Below are positions 35,301 to 44,100 of a stretch of DNA of 64,000 nt, piece by piece (within the stretch, counting starts at the first letter, position 1; each line of letters starts with the position of its first letter). The notes beneath the pieces are model-generated. The model searched no databases, had not been told where the DNA came from, and saw only the letters and a list, made by a program, of their open reading frames with translations. Location of the stretch: NCBI RefSeq assembly GCF_000759025.1, contig NZ_JPOS01000082.1, forward strand, positions 124,001-188,000, read 5' to 3'. The stretch comes from Phaeodactylibacter xiamenensis. GTDB taxonomy: Bacteria; Bacteroidota; Bacteroidia; Chitinophagales; Saprospiraceae. Both the position numbers and the translations under genes were made by a program.

Positions 35301-37846
35301 GGCTGCAGGCTACTCCTCCTAACGGTATAGTCTCTACCTCTGATGGGCTGCCTGTTCAATTCAATATCAATGGCAGCTTGTTACCGGTAGGGGATACCAC
35401 GGTTGTGCTGAGCGTAGTGTCCAACTCTAACCTGGCTAACGCAGGTGTTGACAATATCCGGATCAAAGTCAATGTACTGGCTCGTCCGCCTTATTGGGAG
35501 GTGGACCCGTCGCAGTATTCCAATTCTATGCAGGTGGTCGCGAACTATCAGTATACCCAACCTCCTGGAAATGCCCCTTCCCGAGATACCATGGACGTCC
35601 TCAGTGCCTGGATTGGTAATGAAATCCGGGGCGTGGCACGGATAGCGAGTACGCAAACTGGTCAATACGCGGCCTTTATGCTGGTATATGGCAATCCGGA
35701 GGATATCGGGAAGCCGCTCGAATTCAGGGTGTGGGACGCTGACCCCGGCGAGGAGTATAATGCTTATCCGGTTGACAGTATCTTTTTTGACCAAACGACC
35801 CTCGTAGGTTCCTTTAGTCAACCAGAGGGTCTACTTGTGGACCGGGTCCGCGACCGGGCCCGCTACATCCCAGTGAATGGAGAGAGCGATGGGGGTGGTG
35901 GGCTGACCTGGCTGTCCTTCAATAATAGAGAAACCGATATGTCGGTGGGTGAACAGCTCCGGGAGCTGAAGTCACTGCAAAACGGAGACATCATAAAGAC
36001 AGAATTGTCCTCAGCTGGCTATGTAGAAGGAGTAGGCTGGATTAGTACAAATGGCCTTGACAGCATTAAGGCAGAAGAGGGCTATATTTTATACCTGGGC
36101 GGTCTGGATGATACGATACGGGTGACCGGGCGTGATGCAACTTTCGGTCCGATAGTGCTGGAGCAGGGCTGGAATCAGATCGGTTATCCATTACAGGATA
36201 CGGTCGGGATTAATGATGCATTCAATCTCTTTAATATCCGTGATGGCGACCGCCTGCAAACGGTTCCACAGGATCCGGTAGCCCTTAACCTTCCACCCAA
36301 CATGATTGCTGAGTACAATGAAGGATTAATGAAATGGCTTTTTGCCCCTGGTATGGAAGTGATGCGCCCCAATTTTGCCTATCAGATACTGGTGGGAGAA
36401 GCAGGTCCGTTACTTTACCAGGGGGCAACCACACCGCTGAATTCTGAGCCTGTTAGCGATGGCATGGGCAGTAATTCGCCGCTCTTCACGCCTGCAGACC
36501 CCACTACCTGGTTGATTGACCCCTCCGCTTATCCTTCCAGCATGGTAATTACTTCAATGCTGAAATTTGGCGGAGAAATAAGTCTGGACGAAGGAGACCG
36601 GGTAGCTGCCTACGTCAATGGCGAATGCCGGGGCGTTGCGCCGGTGAGTTTTGTGTCAGCGCTGAATGCTTACCGGGCACCGCTGTTTGTCTACGGCGCG
36701 CAGGCTGGCGAAACAGTCGAATTCCTCATGTACGATGCCAGCACGGACCGGGTTCATTTGGCCGCACAGCAATTATCTTTCCAGCCCAACGGCATCGAAG
36801 GTAGTTTTGTAGAACCCTTCGTTTTCGAAGCGCAGTCCATGAGCGCTACCTATGCCCAAAGCAGCACTTACTGTGCCGCAGATGCCAATGGTACACTGGG
36901 CATCACCATGGTCAGTGGCTTGCAGCCACCTTACAACTACGAATGGAATACCGGCGCGCATACGGCTTCTCTGGAAGGCCTGACCGCCGGTGATTATACC
37001 GTAACCATTACCGGTGCAAATGGCTTGTCCTTCACGGATACCGTGACCCTTGAAAATCTTGAGGTGGAAATTCCAGCTCCGGAAGTGGAATGGTCAGCTG
37101 ACAATCCGGTCTGCCGGGGTACGGATGTCGTGCTCTATGCGCAGGCTCCGAATGAGGAAGCTTCCGTGCGCTGGGAAACAGCCGATGGAAACTTATTACA
37201 GGAAACTCCTACGTTAATGATAGAGGGCATTCAGTCTGCTTATACCGCTTACGCTAAAACGTTGTACCGGGGCTGTGAGTCTGAGCCACTGGAAGCTACC
37301 GTACAGGTATACCAACCTGACGCAAGCTTTACGGTGGAGCCGGCCGTAGAAGTGACTACAGAAACAGAAGTGGAGTTCAGCCCCTCAGAAGCCACAGGTG
37401 CTTTCGCCTGGAATTTTGGGGACGGACAGAGCAGCAGCCTGGTTAGCCCACAGCATCAGTATAGCCTGCCAGGGCATTATCAGGCCATTCTTTCCCGTAC
37501 CGACCTTGCAGGCTGTACAGGCCAGGGGCTTTATGACCTGTGGGTAGATGCTGCCACACAGGTACTCGAACTTCCGGAGGGCGAGCTACGCCTGAAGGCA
37601 ACACCCAATCCATTTGGGCAGTACATAGATATACAGCTCCACCTGCCCTACAGCGGTCAGTATACGCTTGAACTGTTATCCATCTCCGGGCAAGCCCTGG
37701 AAAGGCGGCAGGAAGTCTGGCAGGCTGGTGAGCAAACGATCCGCCTGCTGCCTGACCTGGCGGATGGCACGTATCTGATCCGTTTGGAAAGCAGCAAGGG
37801 GCATCACCTGGCATTGCCAATTGTCAAGCAGACGCCAAGGCCTTAA
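26330..37846 (+). CDS. giant T9SS surface protein (3838 residues) with FN3-like arrays, CarboxypepD_reg, SprB and PKD modules
   Basis: Signal peptide LYSCLIIFLLFIAVTAQSQ. A short region ending AAIGSPIYLI and IYPGAIQPNL resembles the N-terminal domain seen in many small T9SS proteins. Then come about ten FN3-like units (~180-1600), interrupted by a CarboxypepD_reg domain (~365-455). A second CarboxypepD_reg-like block starts ~1612, and a long unassigned central region (~1900-2600) includes GDGSFSSIEEGTTITKSL (~2082) and a coiled-coil stretch (~2206). An SbsA-type Ig domain (~2812), a BACON-like segment (~2987), two copies of a VDPSxY module (~3055 and ~3393), SprB (~3515), an Ig-like domain, and PKD with WNFGDGQS (~3690) follow. 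The T9SS type A domain starts ~3746. No catalytic domain is recognised, so an adhesin or scaffold at the cell surface is the best guess. It is 1.0-1.2 kb shorter than the paralogue that follows. Confidence 0.85.
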   Translation: MWNQLYSCLIIFLLFIAVTAQSQTAINAASAVSATNKGQVTAAIGSPIYLISQSCNGTIYPGAIQPNLSTLTRESTFEVIDSSDAFITLAWSIKEECFKVFEEGCQTYPDGILLEVLGNGERIYSDIIYDANGLLTDSYRHFVGPDSAVDYTLNLFIRGNGDMSCTSLTTSCRSELFQLPQNFIASDTLHPGRVELSWVNKSQLSSNILIFRERNGDSTLIAALPGTIKRDTLYSFVDEVAQDNPNNLNNGFTYNYCIQTFNDQLDRVLPELVCDEGSTKSINLNVSSPNNRVVNLAWSDVSTFGQRLTILRDGELIATLDSIATTFVDRVPTFGIPSSYQISVLNEADQLAARATATIELSPVGLVSGFVRTPTQVGIANIPVVYSAAVAPDTLRDTVYTDYLGYFEFTDVFFGRRSIFEVRPIDVADFNFDGQQLRDTLANEEPLSRTLHFTARQNYPIATDGSISVDTITTVAGLDSLFFGWSYQSSGNLRDTLHFQLFREGQLIDITDDQSPVPLQMVDTSGSGGYIYQYRIVAYGFKGDSIVTGSRVLLDTMPMVTAPSSFQGIVDYDVNSDAVMTMVWQHESSNIDGFRLYRDMSLLAVLGPDDRFFYDYYAEPGRSYDYLLTAYRKANEGPSLLESVPSSAGPLIIPALQPASVLTLTPEQPNNAMLLNWSWPSSAEDFDNVTGFLVSRNGQPIKTVLKQGMDYSFRDYKGVPGMVTYSVQPFLSTPDTIFIGPSVAESADFPTLSAPQMVGLDNAIPGTIKVEIDGVYSKNNANFDGFLLTANNQPFDTLKPFESLSYYTPNIKEGQAAVNIEVKAFRHTSGGTELSDPAAGTSSVASQSNLSLEAPTQFDASCEVPMHVRLQWQYPDYIFSTFYVYRDGVLLDTMPNTARSYYDYTAEPGVRHLYSLQANFEGSLSPVVYTTGQRRGTAYLHGQVLSGRYTNDRNSIMVALVDENNGDQLLLRTFTDSSGYFRLAQLHDKVGTGNWKLLVDGEGGSHKLASVERGGLTTGNRTVLFRDNFEVASVPPLPRQDSFALVTAFQLHVFPEEQAVVTSYSLSEGKYDGAFVSRGLTELDALEISANKSTFYMDSTGISGASYPYVSSPYLLKEGRRLSEAEAGARSRRVDYPTLPPVRCLSAIPNLNYRDNTVKLQWSHNNDKVAYYEVRRNGLPVKQTLRGDSLAYVDTQGKPDQTYQYEVRAVRISNGRQDISQPESITVTFPEVARPVPLTATPVADSNAVRLNWSYNGNVVSGFRIFRDEIPVADVPFNARSYYDTEGFPNSTPTYSVVALLSRENMVYQSRPTTVQAQFPSLLPPNNLQAVANTTVGSAVLSFDYSAAGVSQFKITRSAVGEPTENVNTIFYNYNGQVQTFEEVDKAPKPGVTYTYNAVAVKKINGNSFESEPAMVQIIYPRPPDPQGLGGTTGNPTWVDLNWSMDFAGNVDGFLLTRNIGSNQDSFLISSAGSRTYRDVFFPYDPLPNTIFNYSLRSYRLINGIYYYSNGSSQSIGKLENSGSSSSLFNVTATRGTLPNRARISWEYNGVGVSEFLVYRDEEIIANLEPNEFFLNDSEGVPGRPYVYTVRARVNGTLDSGKSDVGFSKGNGQLEGEVRTSQGNAPVSGASLTASGIVEGQLYTYVAETDNSGQFVIPGMYIGEEPVSYELGVKFRNHSFIKPKQTFNLSPENNLRSNIVFFDTTAYVATGRIDYANTNCSIDSITVRARHILSDSIVVVETGQTDKNGQYSLILNPYLEGLTRIEIVADSIFVRNQGTPNESRVLHNFVSTSSNIISVPVPQQTIINFEDQLSYPVKVAVNNICGFAASSNGRFDVEVSTRDGCFKRIRQTALNGRVTIDLPPLDGLVARVVSAAPLTLENNLIVDYLENRPFNLELAAFHQKNTGFNQLGNFVQLNTDSLIERELVYHKPATITIANEFGQRPTCDPSQPRFLYSNMPYNINLSVTELHQGVDCDVQGGYLIVNNSAALKNSLDTLSFQPSTGDFKRHEFIGGTPNLVSPYRKGINVQYFSGQGDLLAERTIPVVVIGSSPLPGSDIIVDIDEDGQVKLPVMILRDPPGDGSFSSIEEGTTITKSLSNSFGFELGGSVDLETAFTVGGVGAYIDAQLAGGGGETDESSVNLSFTTKQTISTSSASNFVGEDADVLVGLGMAIQYGLSERISFSEESCSFQKIQELSIQPNAIKTDWSYTVGQIKQIAKELKAQADSVRAGSLVIQEAGVEKSPTEAIKDLETRAQNWELVLDYHGRTSLPHHNFCTEVLNATQLWQAAKKVGGDLVLSNNGVPGSQHFTYFADRVNKAKAAKDLFCTDPAVVTFLAQDSVTLTRGLQPLIFNTGVAEKYERSTRLVDYYLDSLQIATSQIPDAVAQAPTSAVVTNVENTTFSAGVTIEKSSTSVRSRGSKFTQKGYLNFSISAGVLLGFSASAGLGLVTEVSDSEGRVGATFNSAFEWSDERYEEITTESTVSYTYTDDDPGDQFSVTSISGRISGHTPYFQLLGGRSSCPPEAGAILRDRFDISLNDPVTQSSFDFLEQRELNPNVPATFYVKLTNLNPFGEQRDLYVYHNAASNENGAEIKINGLGIGGGDASGQAFTFVNAGQSLIFPLTVNRPFNGYEVKNVEIIMRPFCADGDTFTPDGRDTVVVSAYFKSPCSNISIASPGNDWLITRRNPFQADSREAIVLEVGDYDSKNPNLEEIYLEYRRIGDGSGWEIIPFTELEPRYIVNKDSLLNYDMENFGPGVSPRFFFTWDITDLNQKYPDGIYEVRAVAACGTDGVVQSNIIRGQIRRQASEAFALFEPSDLVWQVGDEISMKVNREIDCATLNEASFIVVNELAQDTVPGTFGCDPTENKLVFLPLAPSSLLETLQPFDNQLLTIKVSGLRDEFGNPFPLLRNAQGIVQETLDANGNTIPAIDTFKWDFRVVARDILVQDTFLETTIYQDSEGILNTVLFNTNQGAGATIGFSIPELVGLPWLQATPPNGIVSTSDGLPVQFNINGSLLPVGDTTVVLSVVSNSNLANAGVDNIRIKVNVLARPPYWEVDPSQYSNSMQVVANYQYTQPPGNAPSRDTMDVLSAWIGNEIRGVARIASTQTGQYAAFMLVYGNPEDIGKPLEFRVWDADPGEEYNAYPVDSIFFDQTTLVGSFSQPEGLLVDRVRDRARYIPVNGESDGGGGLTWLSFNNRETDMSVGEQLRELKSLQNGDIIKTELSSAGYVEGVGWISTNGLDSIKAEEGYILYLGGLDDTIRVTGRDATFGPIVLEQGWNQIGYPLQDTVGINDAFNLFNIRDGDRLQTVPQDPVALNLPPNMIAEYNEGLMKWLFAPGMEVMRPNFAYQILVGEAGPLLYQGATTPLNSEPVSDGMGSNSPLFTPADPTTWLIDPSAYPSSMVITSMLKFGGEISLDEGDRVAAYVNGECRGVAPVSFVSALNAYRAPLFVYGAQAGETVEFLMYDASTDRVHLAAQQLSFQPNGIEGSFVEPFVFEAQSMSATYAQSSTYCAADANGTLGITMVSGLQPPYNYEWNTGAHTASLEGLTAGDYTVTITGANGLSFTDTVTLENLEVEIPAPEVEWSADNPVCRGTDVVLYAQAPNEEASVRWETADGNLLQETPTLMIEGIQSAYTAYAKTLYRGCESEPLEATVQVYQPDASFTVEPAVEVTTETEVEFSPSEATGAFAWNFGDGQSSSLVSPQHQYSLPGHYQAILSRTDLAGCTGQGLYDLWVDAATQVLELPEGELRLKATPNPFGQYIDIQLHLPYSGQYTLELLSISGQALERRQEVWQAGEQTIRLLPDLADGTYLIRLESSKGHHLALPIVKQTPRP

Positions 37847-38129
37847 AGTATTGGCAATGAAAGGGATAAAAGGCAATTTATTTTTAGGAGTATTTTTCTA
37901 ATTAAATGATTTAAAAGCATGTAATCAGAATGTTAGAAACACGAAGTCATGAAAAAAAGTCTATTTTTGAAAAAGCCATGAGTCTGCTGACTCGGGAAAG
38001 TCGCTGTTTCCTGCCTTTGAGACGACCTAAACAAAAGGGATTTTCTTCAAAAATGGTTTTTTCACATACGTTTTGTTCAGATAAGCTATCTGGATGGGCG
38101 TGTGAGACAGATAACGAATCCTAAAACTC

Positions 38130-41100
38130 ATGACTCGACTATTCCCCATAGCGTTGAGCTGTTGCTTTATTTTGAGCTGCAACCTAGCTTTTTCCCAACC
38201 TTTTTCGGCCACTTCCGGAATGAGTGACTCCTATATTGATGTGGAGTGGGACTTATCTCAGGTTTGTTTTGAAGATGCTTCTAATAATGATGAAGCTTAT
38301 GAAGATGGTGTATTCCTTGAGCTGACAGCAAACGGTGTTGTCATCTATACAGAGATCATAGATGAGGCTATGCCTGGTCCGGTAGACAATGTTTACCGCC
38401 ACTTTGTTGGTCCGGGGCGATCCATTAATTATGAGCTTGTCCTCTATGAAATCGGGCCCGGTGACGAAATTACGGCGATGGGGTGTTCAAGTTTGACTGA
38501 AACTGGCGGCACCCTGGCTTTTCAGCCCCCGGTTGGGGTAACTGCTACAGATGCCACTCGTGCCGATGCGGTAGAGCTCACCTGGACGAATAAGTCTGAG
38601 TTGAGTTCCTCTTTCCAGGTGATACGAAAAGTTGGGGCAGAAGAGACTGTTGCGGCGATTATTCCTGGAACTTCTATTATTGATTCTGTTTTTACATTTG
38701 AGGACAACTTTTTGCTTGGCAATCAAAATAGCCTGGAGAATGGCATAGAGTATGAATATTGCATCCGGACCTTCAGTGAGCTCGTAGATTCTACTTTTTC
38801 TGAGACTGATTTTTCTGTTTGTGACCAGGGCAGTACGTACGATATTAACTTCCAGGCATCTGATTTTGCTTTTTCAGATCGGGTGGAAATGACTTGGGAT
38901 GATGTATCAGCCTTTGCTGATAAGTTAGTTATCCGAAGAGACGGAGAGGTTATTGAGGTGATTGAGGTCCCGTCAGTGACGCAATACGTAGACTCAATCC
39001 CAACGTACGGGCTGAATAGTTTGTACACTATAAGTTTACTGGTCGATGAAGAGGGAGATGTTATTCAGGTGCAAGACCAGGATATGGGAGGCGTAGACCC
39101 TATTGGCAATATATCAGGTTTTGTCCGTGGTGAAGAGGGCGTTGGCCTTTCAGGAGTTAAAATATTTTATGAAGTTGAAGTTCTGGATTCGGTAATTCAG
39201 GATTCCACGATAACAGATTACACGGGGGCCTATACATTCAGTCCCATATTCTTTGGACGAACAGGGAACTTTACCATTACGCCCTCTCGTCCTGGTGAAG
39301 GGGCTTTCCTTCCCGCCAGCCAGGAGGTAACACTTGATGTAGAGAGCCCGGTTGCATTAGATATTAATTTTTCCTTCCGGGGAACACTCAGCACCGGCCC
39401 CGATTCGATAGCAGTGAATTCATTTACTTCCAGCCCGGGTGATGATATTCTCAATTTCTCCTGGAGCTATTTTTCTGATGCGGATACCACACATTTTCAA
39501 TTGTACAGGTATGGGACGCTCATTGGGATAGAAGACGATGCGGATGGATTGCCAGGTAGCATTACGGACCGCACTGGCAAACCCGGGCATTTTTACGTTT
39601 ATGAGCTTCGGGCCTATTCTATTCGTAATGATTCGTTTACCATAGCATCTGTAAAGGATACGATTCAGTTTCCAGAGGTGACAGCGCCTGAAAACCTTAT
39701 AGTCCAGGATGATTTTAGCGCGGAAACAGAGGGGATACTGACATTAAGCTGGACCCACACTTCGAATAATTACGACGGATTTCAGGTTTATCGTAATGAT
39801 AGCCTGATTGCCATGCTAGACCAGGGCGTAACTTTTTTCTCAGATTACACGGGTATTCCCGGCGCAGTTTACGATTATAATATCTCGGCCTTTAGAAAAT
39901 TCAATGGCCCGGTATTGGGAGAAGAAACGTTTGAATCCGCTTATTTGGGCTCTGATGGCAATCTGTATCCTCCGTTTTTTGAGCCGGATAATGTAAACGC
40001 TGCGCCGCAGGTCAATGAGAACGCGGTTTTGGTCAGCTGGGATGTACCGGTGGCTGCTTCTGCGATTGACAATTACTCTGGCTTTAAGGTTTATCGGGAT
40101 GGCGTAGAAATAGGCACCATTTTAAAAGGGGATGATTACGAATTTTTGGACTTGCAGGGTCTTCCGGGAGCAGGTGTGGAATATGCGGTACGAACGTTCG
40201 TGCTACAGCCCGACACCCTTTCTCTGAGCAGCGGAACTCCGGCCGCTAATAATCCGGTGAACTTTCCTGTTATTGAAGCTCCGGTCATTAATTCTGTAGG
40301 GGCTGCGCTGGGTAAGGCTACGGTCAATCTTGGGGCAGGCTATTCCACTGCCAACAGCAATTTTGATGGGTTTATTTTCTATGCAGATGGCGTCCCTTTT
40401 GATACCGTCGATGTAGATAAGAACAGCGCAACCTATTACCCGAACACAACCGGAGGAAGTGCCATTTCAATAAACTTCGAGGCTAGGGCATTTCGAAACA
40501 TAAATGGCAGGATATTCACATCCGATGCCGATGCTCAGACAGCCTCGGTACCGCTTGGGAACAACCCCCTTGAAGCACCTGGGAATATCAATGCTTCGGA
40601 GCATTTCCCTATGCATGTGGCGCTGACCTGGACCTATCCCGTCTTCAAGCTATCCCGGTTTGTGGTTTATCGGGATGGCGTAGCTTTGGATACCCTTCCC
40701 ACTACCGCCCGTGCGTATTATGACTATGATGTGTCGGTTTCGGTCCGCCATGAATATGCGGCACAAGCTATATACGAAGGCGCAGCCTCCATCTCCGTTT
40801 ATGATCAAGGCTCAAGGTTAGGCAGAGGTTATGTTATTGCCCACATTGACTCCGATGCCAATGGAAGGCAGATGGACAGTTTAAGGTTTAATATTCTGGG
40901 GAGCTCAGGCCCACTGGGCGCTGTATTTACGAACGAGTCTGGTACAGCTGTTTTTGATTGTCTGCCAGTTGACAGCGAAGTAGTATCATTTACCCTGGAT
41001 ACTGAAGGACGGACGCTTGAAGTGCCTGCTGCGACACTGAGTCCGGCAGGAGGCGTTTCTGGAAATGATATAGAAGTCCTAGAATTTGAAGAAACTTTCG

Positions 41101-44100
41101 AACCCTCAAATGTCCCTCCATTACCCAGAGTGGACTCTGTTGCGGCAGTGGTGAATGCCTCTGCGCAGGTGCTCAAAACCTGGAGGCAGGTCGTTATTAG
41201 CTGGTCTGTTTCAGAGGGTCGTTATGACGGGTTTGAAGTCTACCGTGGTCTTGCAAAAATTGCAGACGTCCAAAGACGGGAGCCCAATTACGTTATAGAC
41301 AGTACAGGAGTTGGAGGCATAGAATACCTTTACACCGTTCGTCCGTACTATATTGATAACGGAGATATTATCCGTGGAGAAGAAGTTGGGGCATTTATTG
41401 CCTTTCCCGCGCTTCAACCTGTAGAAAACCTAACTGCTACTGCTGGGTATTTTGGTAATGCCAATACTTTAAATCTCAACTGGAGTCATCCTAAAGGTGA
41501 CGTATCCTATTACCAGCTAACCAGAAATGATGAAGTAATTGGCATCATACAGTCAGGAGAACAGCTGACCTTTGAAGATAAGACCGGTAAGCCTGGTCAG
41601 ACATACAATTATACGGTTAGTGCAATACTGATCGAAGATAACGGCTTAGTTGTTTCCGATCCCAAATCTGTAACTGTTGGGTATCCGGTTGTTGGAGATC
41701 CTGCGCTTAGCTTGCTTGCTGTGCAAGATAGTAATGCAGTCAGGGTGGAATGGACTTATATGGGAGAAGAGGTGGATGGTTTCCGGGTGCTTCGGGATAA
41801 TAACCTGATCGCGACACTCGAGCCGGATGAGCGTATATATTGGGATAAGGAAGGGAGCCCGGAGTCCGTCCATGAATATACGGTGATCAGCTTGTTGAAC
41901 CGCGATGGCATGGAATTCCAATCGGAGGGAGCAATGGATACCATTACCTACCCCAAGCTCAAGCCAGTCGTTAATTTGATGGCCATGTCAGTAGACTCTC
42001 TTGGTAATGCTATGCTTTCCTTTGAGTATTATGCAGGTGGTGTGGACCGGTTTGAAATGTTGTATAATATCTCTTACACTTACGCGAATAATGTAATTCA
42101 GGATTCGTCAGTTATGCTGACGCTGTTTCCGGATCAGTTGGAAGATAATATACTGGAGTTTGAGGACGAATTGGCAATCCCTCAGGCCAGTATTGATTAC
42201 ATGGTCAAAGCAGTATCCGTAAGAGATGGTGTTACCTATTTTTCTGACTCGGAAACGGCTACAATTGTCTCTTATCCACGCCCACCTATGCCTATGAACC
42301 TGGTCGCCACCGATGGTACCTATGAAAACCGGGTTGAATTGAGCTGGGATAGCCCTTTAGAAGCCAATATCGACTTTTTTGAAGTAAGGAGGGGTAATAC
42401 TGTAATTGGTACGGTAGAAGGAGGGCTTCGTAAGTTTACAGATGTATTCAACGGAATTGGCAACGATCCTAGTGGAACTTACACTTACACTGTAGTAGCT
42501 TACCGGAGTGATTATGGCGTTAATTTTCCTTCTGTGTCAGCTACTGATTCGGGTTACCCTGGGTTGCTCAGAAAAGGGTACAATGTCTTATCTGATGCTA
42601 ACGTAACCTCCTCTTTTGGGTGGGATGTCGCAGCAGATCAGAATAACGTCATTGTTGGCTCGCCTTTTACAGGTCGTGGCTTTGCCTCTTTCTTTACCAA
42701 AAACTCAACTACCAATAAATGGGATCTTAAGCTTTCTTACTCGCATGGCAATGATGCTACCTGGACACTTGATGACTATGGGTATAGTGTTGATGTAGTA
42801 GGAGGAGAAGTTGCTGTAGGAGCACCCAGAACTCAGAAAAACGGTGATATAAATTGGGGCTGGATAGATTACATCCCATCTGGATTTACAGGTACTTCAA
42901 GTGGCTTTATCGGGTGGGCATCTGCCACAGAGGATAGTCGATTTGGAGAGGATGTAGCTGTTACCGGTAATCGATATTATGCCACCAAGGAGGCTACAGG
43001 AAACAATGAAATTCTTTATTTTGCGCAACCTGCGACCTTGACTGGATTAGTTACACAGCCTGCCAACACAGGATCCCAGGATTATGTATCTATGGATGCC
43101 AGTGATTCCTACGTTGTGGCTGGTGCGACAACTACCACAACTTCTGAGGCTGGCTTCGTAGATATTTTCAGACGAGATGGAAACATCTTGGTCCATGCTA
43201 ACAGAACGGAAGGAGAAGAAAATGGTGATGAATTTGGAACGTCTATTTACCTCGAGGGCAATTTCATGGCGGTAGGCGCAACAGGTAGTCAGGGGGGGAA
43301 GGTATATATTTACCAGATCAAAGATAATGGCACTACAGCTGATGAAATTCAACAGATTACGCCCCCAGGGCTGGACAATGCTTCTGACACTGATAAATTT
43401 GGTAGCGATGTTTCCTTATCTGGCAAATATCTATTAGTGGGGGCGAGAAATCATCAAAGCATCGAAAGTGGAGTTTCTGATCGGACAGGTCTTGCATTCC
43501 TCTATGAAAAATCAGGTAACACGTTTGATTATGTCGATGTATTAAGCCTTCCTGATGGTACGGGAGACGCAGGTGATGATTACGGCTTTAGTGTGGCAGC
43601 CTCTACCGGTGGCTTCTTTGTAGGTGCACCATATTGGGGCAGCGATGGAGGAGCCTTTTATTACTCCCCGGACTTGCTTGAACTTTGGAATCAGAAACTA
43701 ATATCCGTTACCGCCAGCGATGGCCAATTCTCCAACCGCACCCGTGTGGCATGGGTATTTACCGGCAACCGTGATTACATCAACGGCTTTAATATTTACA
43801 GGGATGATGAGCTCATTCACAATGCAGCCTTCAATGAATCCGTATACATGGACACGGATGGTGTGCCGGGCAGAGAATACACTTACAAGGTCAAGGTACT
43901 AACCACCGAAGACCGGGAGTCTATACCTAAATCAGATAAAGGCTTCCGTAAAGCGATTGGCGTATTTGAAGGCGATGTGTTTACTGCAATTGGAAGTGCA
44001 CCGGTTCCGGGAGTTACCATAACTGCCGAGGGGATTATTAATGGCGAAAAATATGAATATTCCGGCCTTACGGATGTCAATGGCCATTTCTATATCGACG

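Noticed and set aside
37847-38129. Possible small gene between the giants
   Set aside because: Short frames start from an ATG (37930) but end within or beside the next gene's leader and show no domain; better read as the leader of the second giant.
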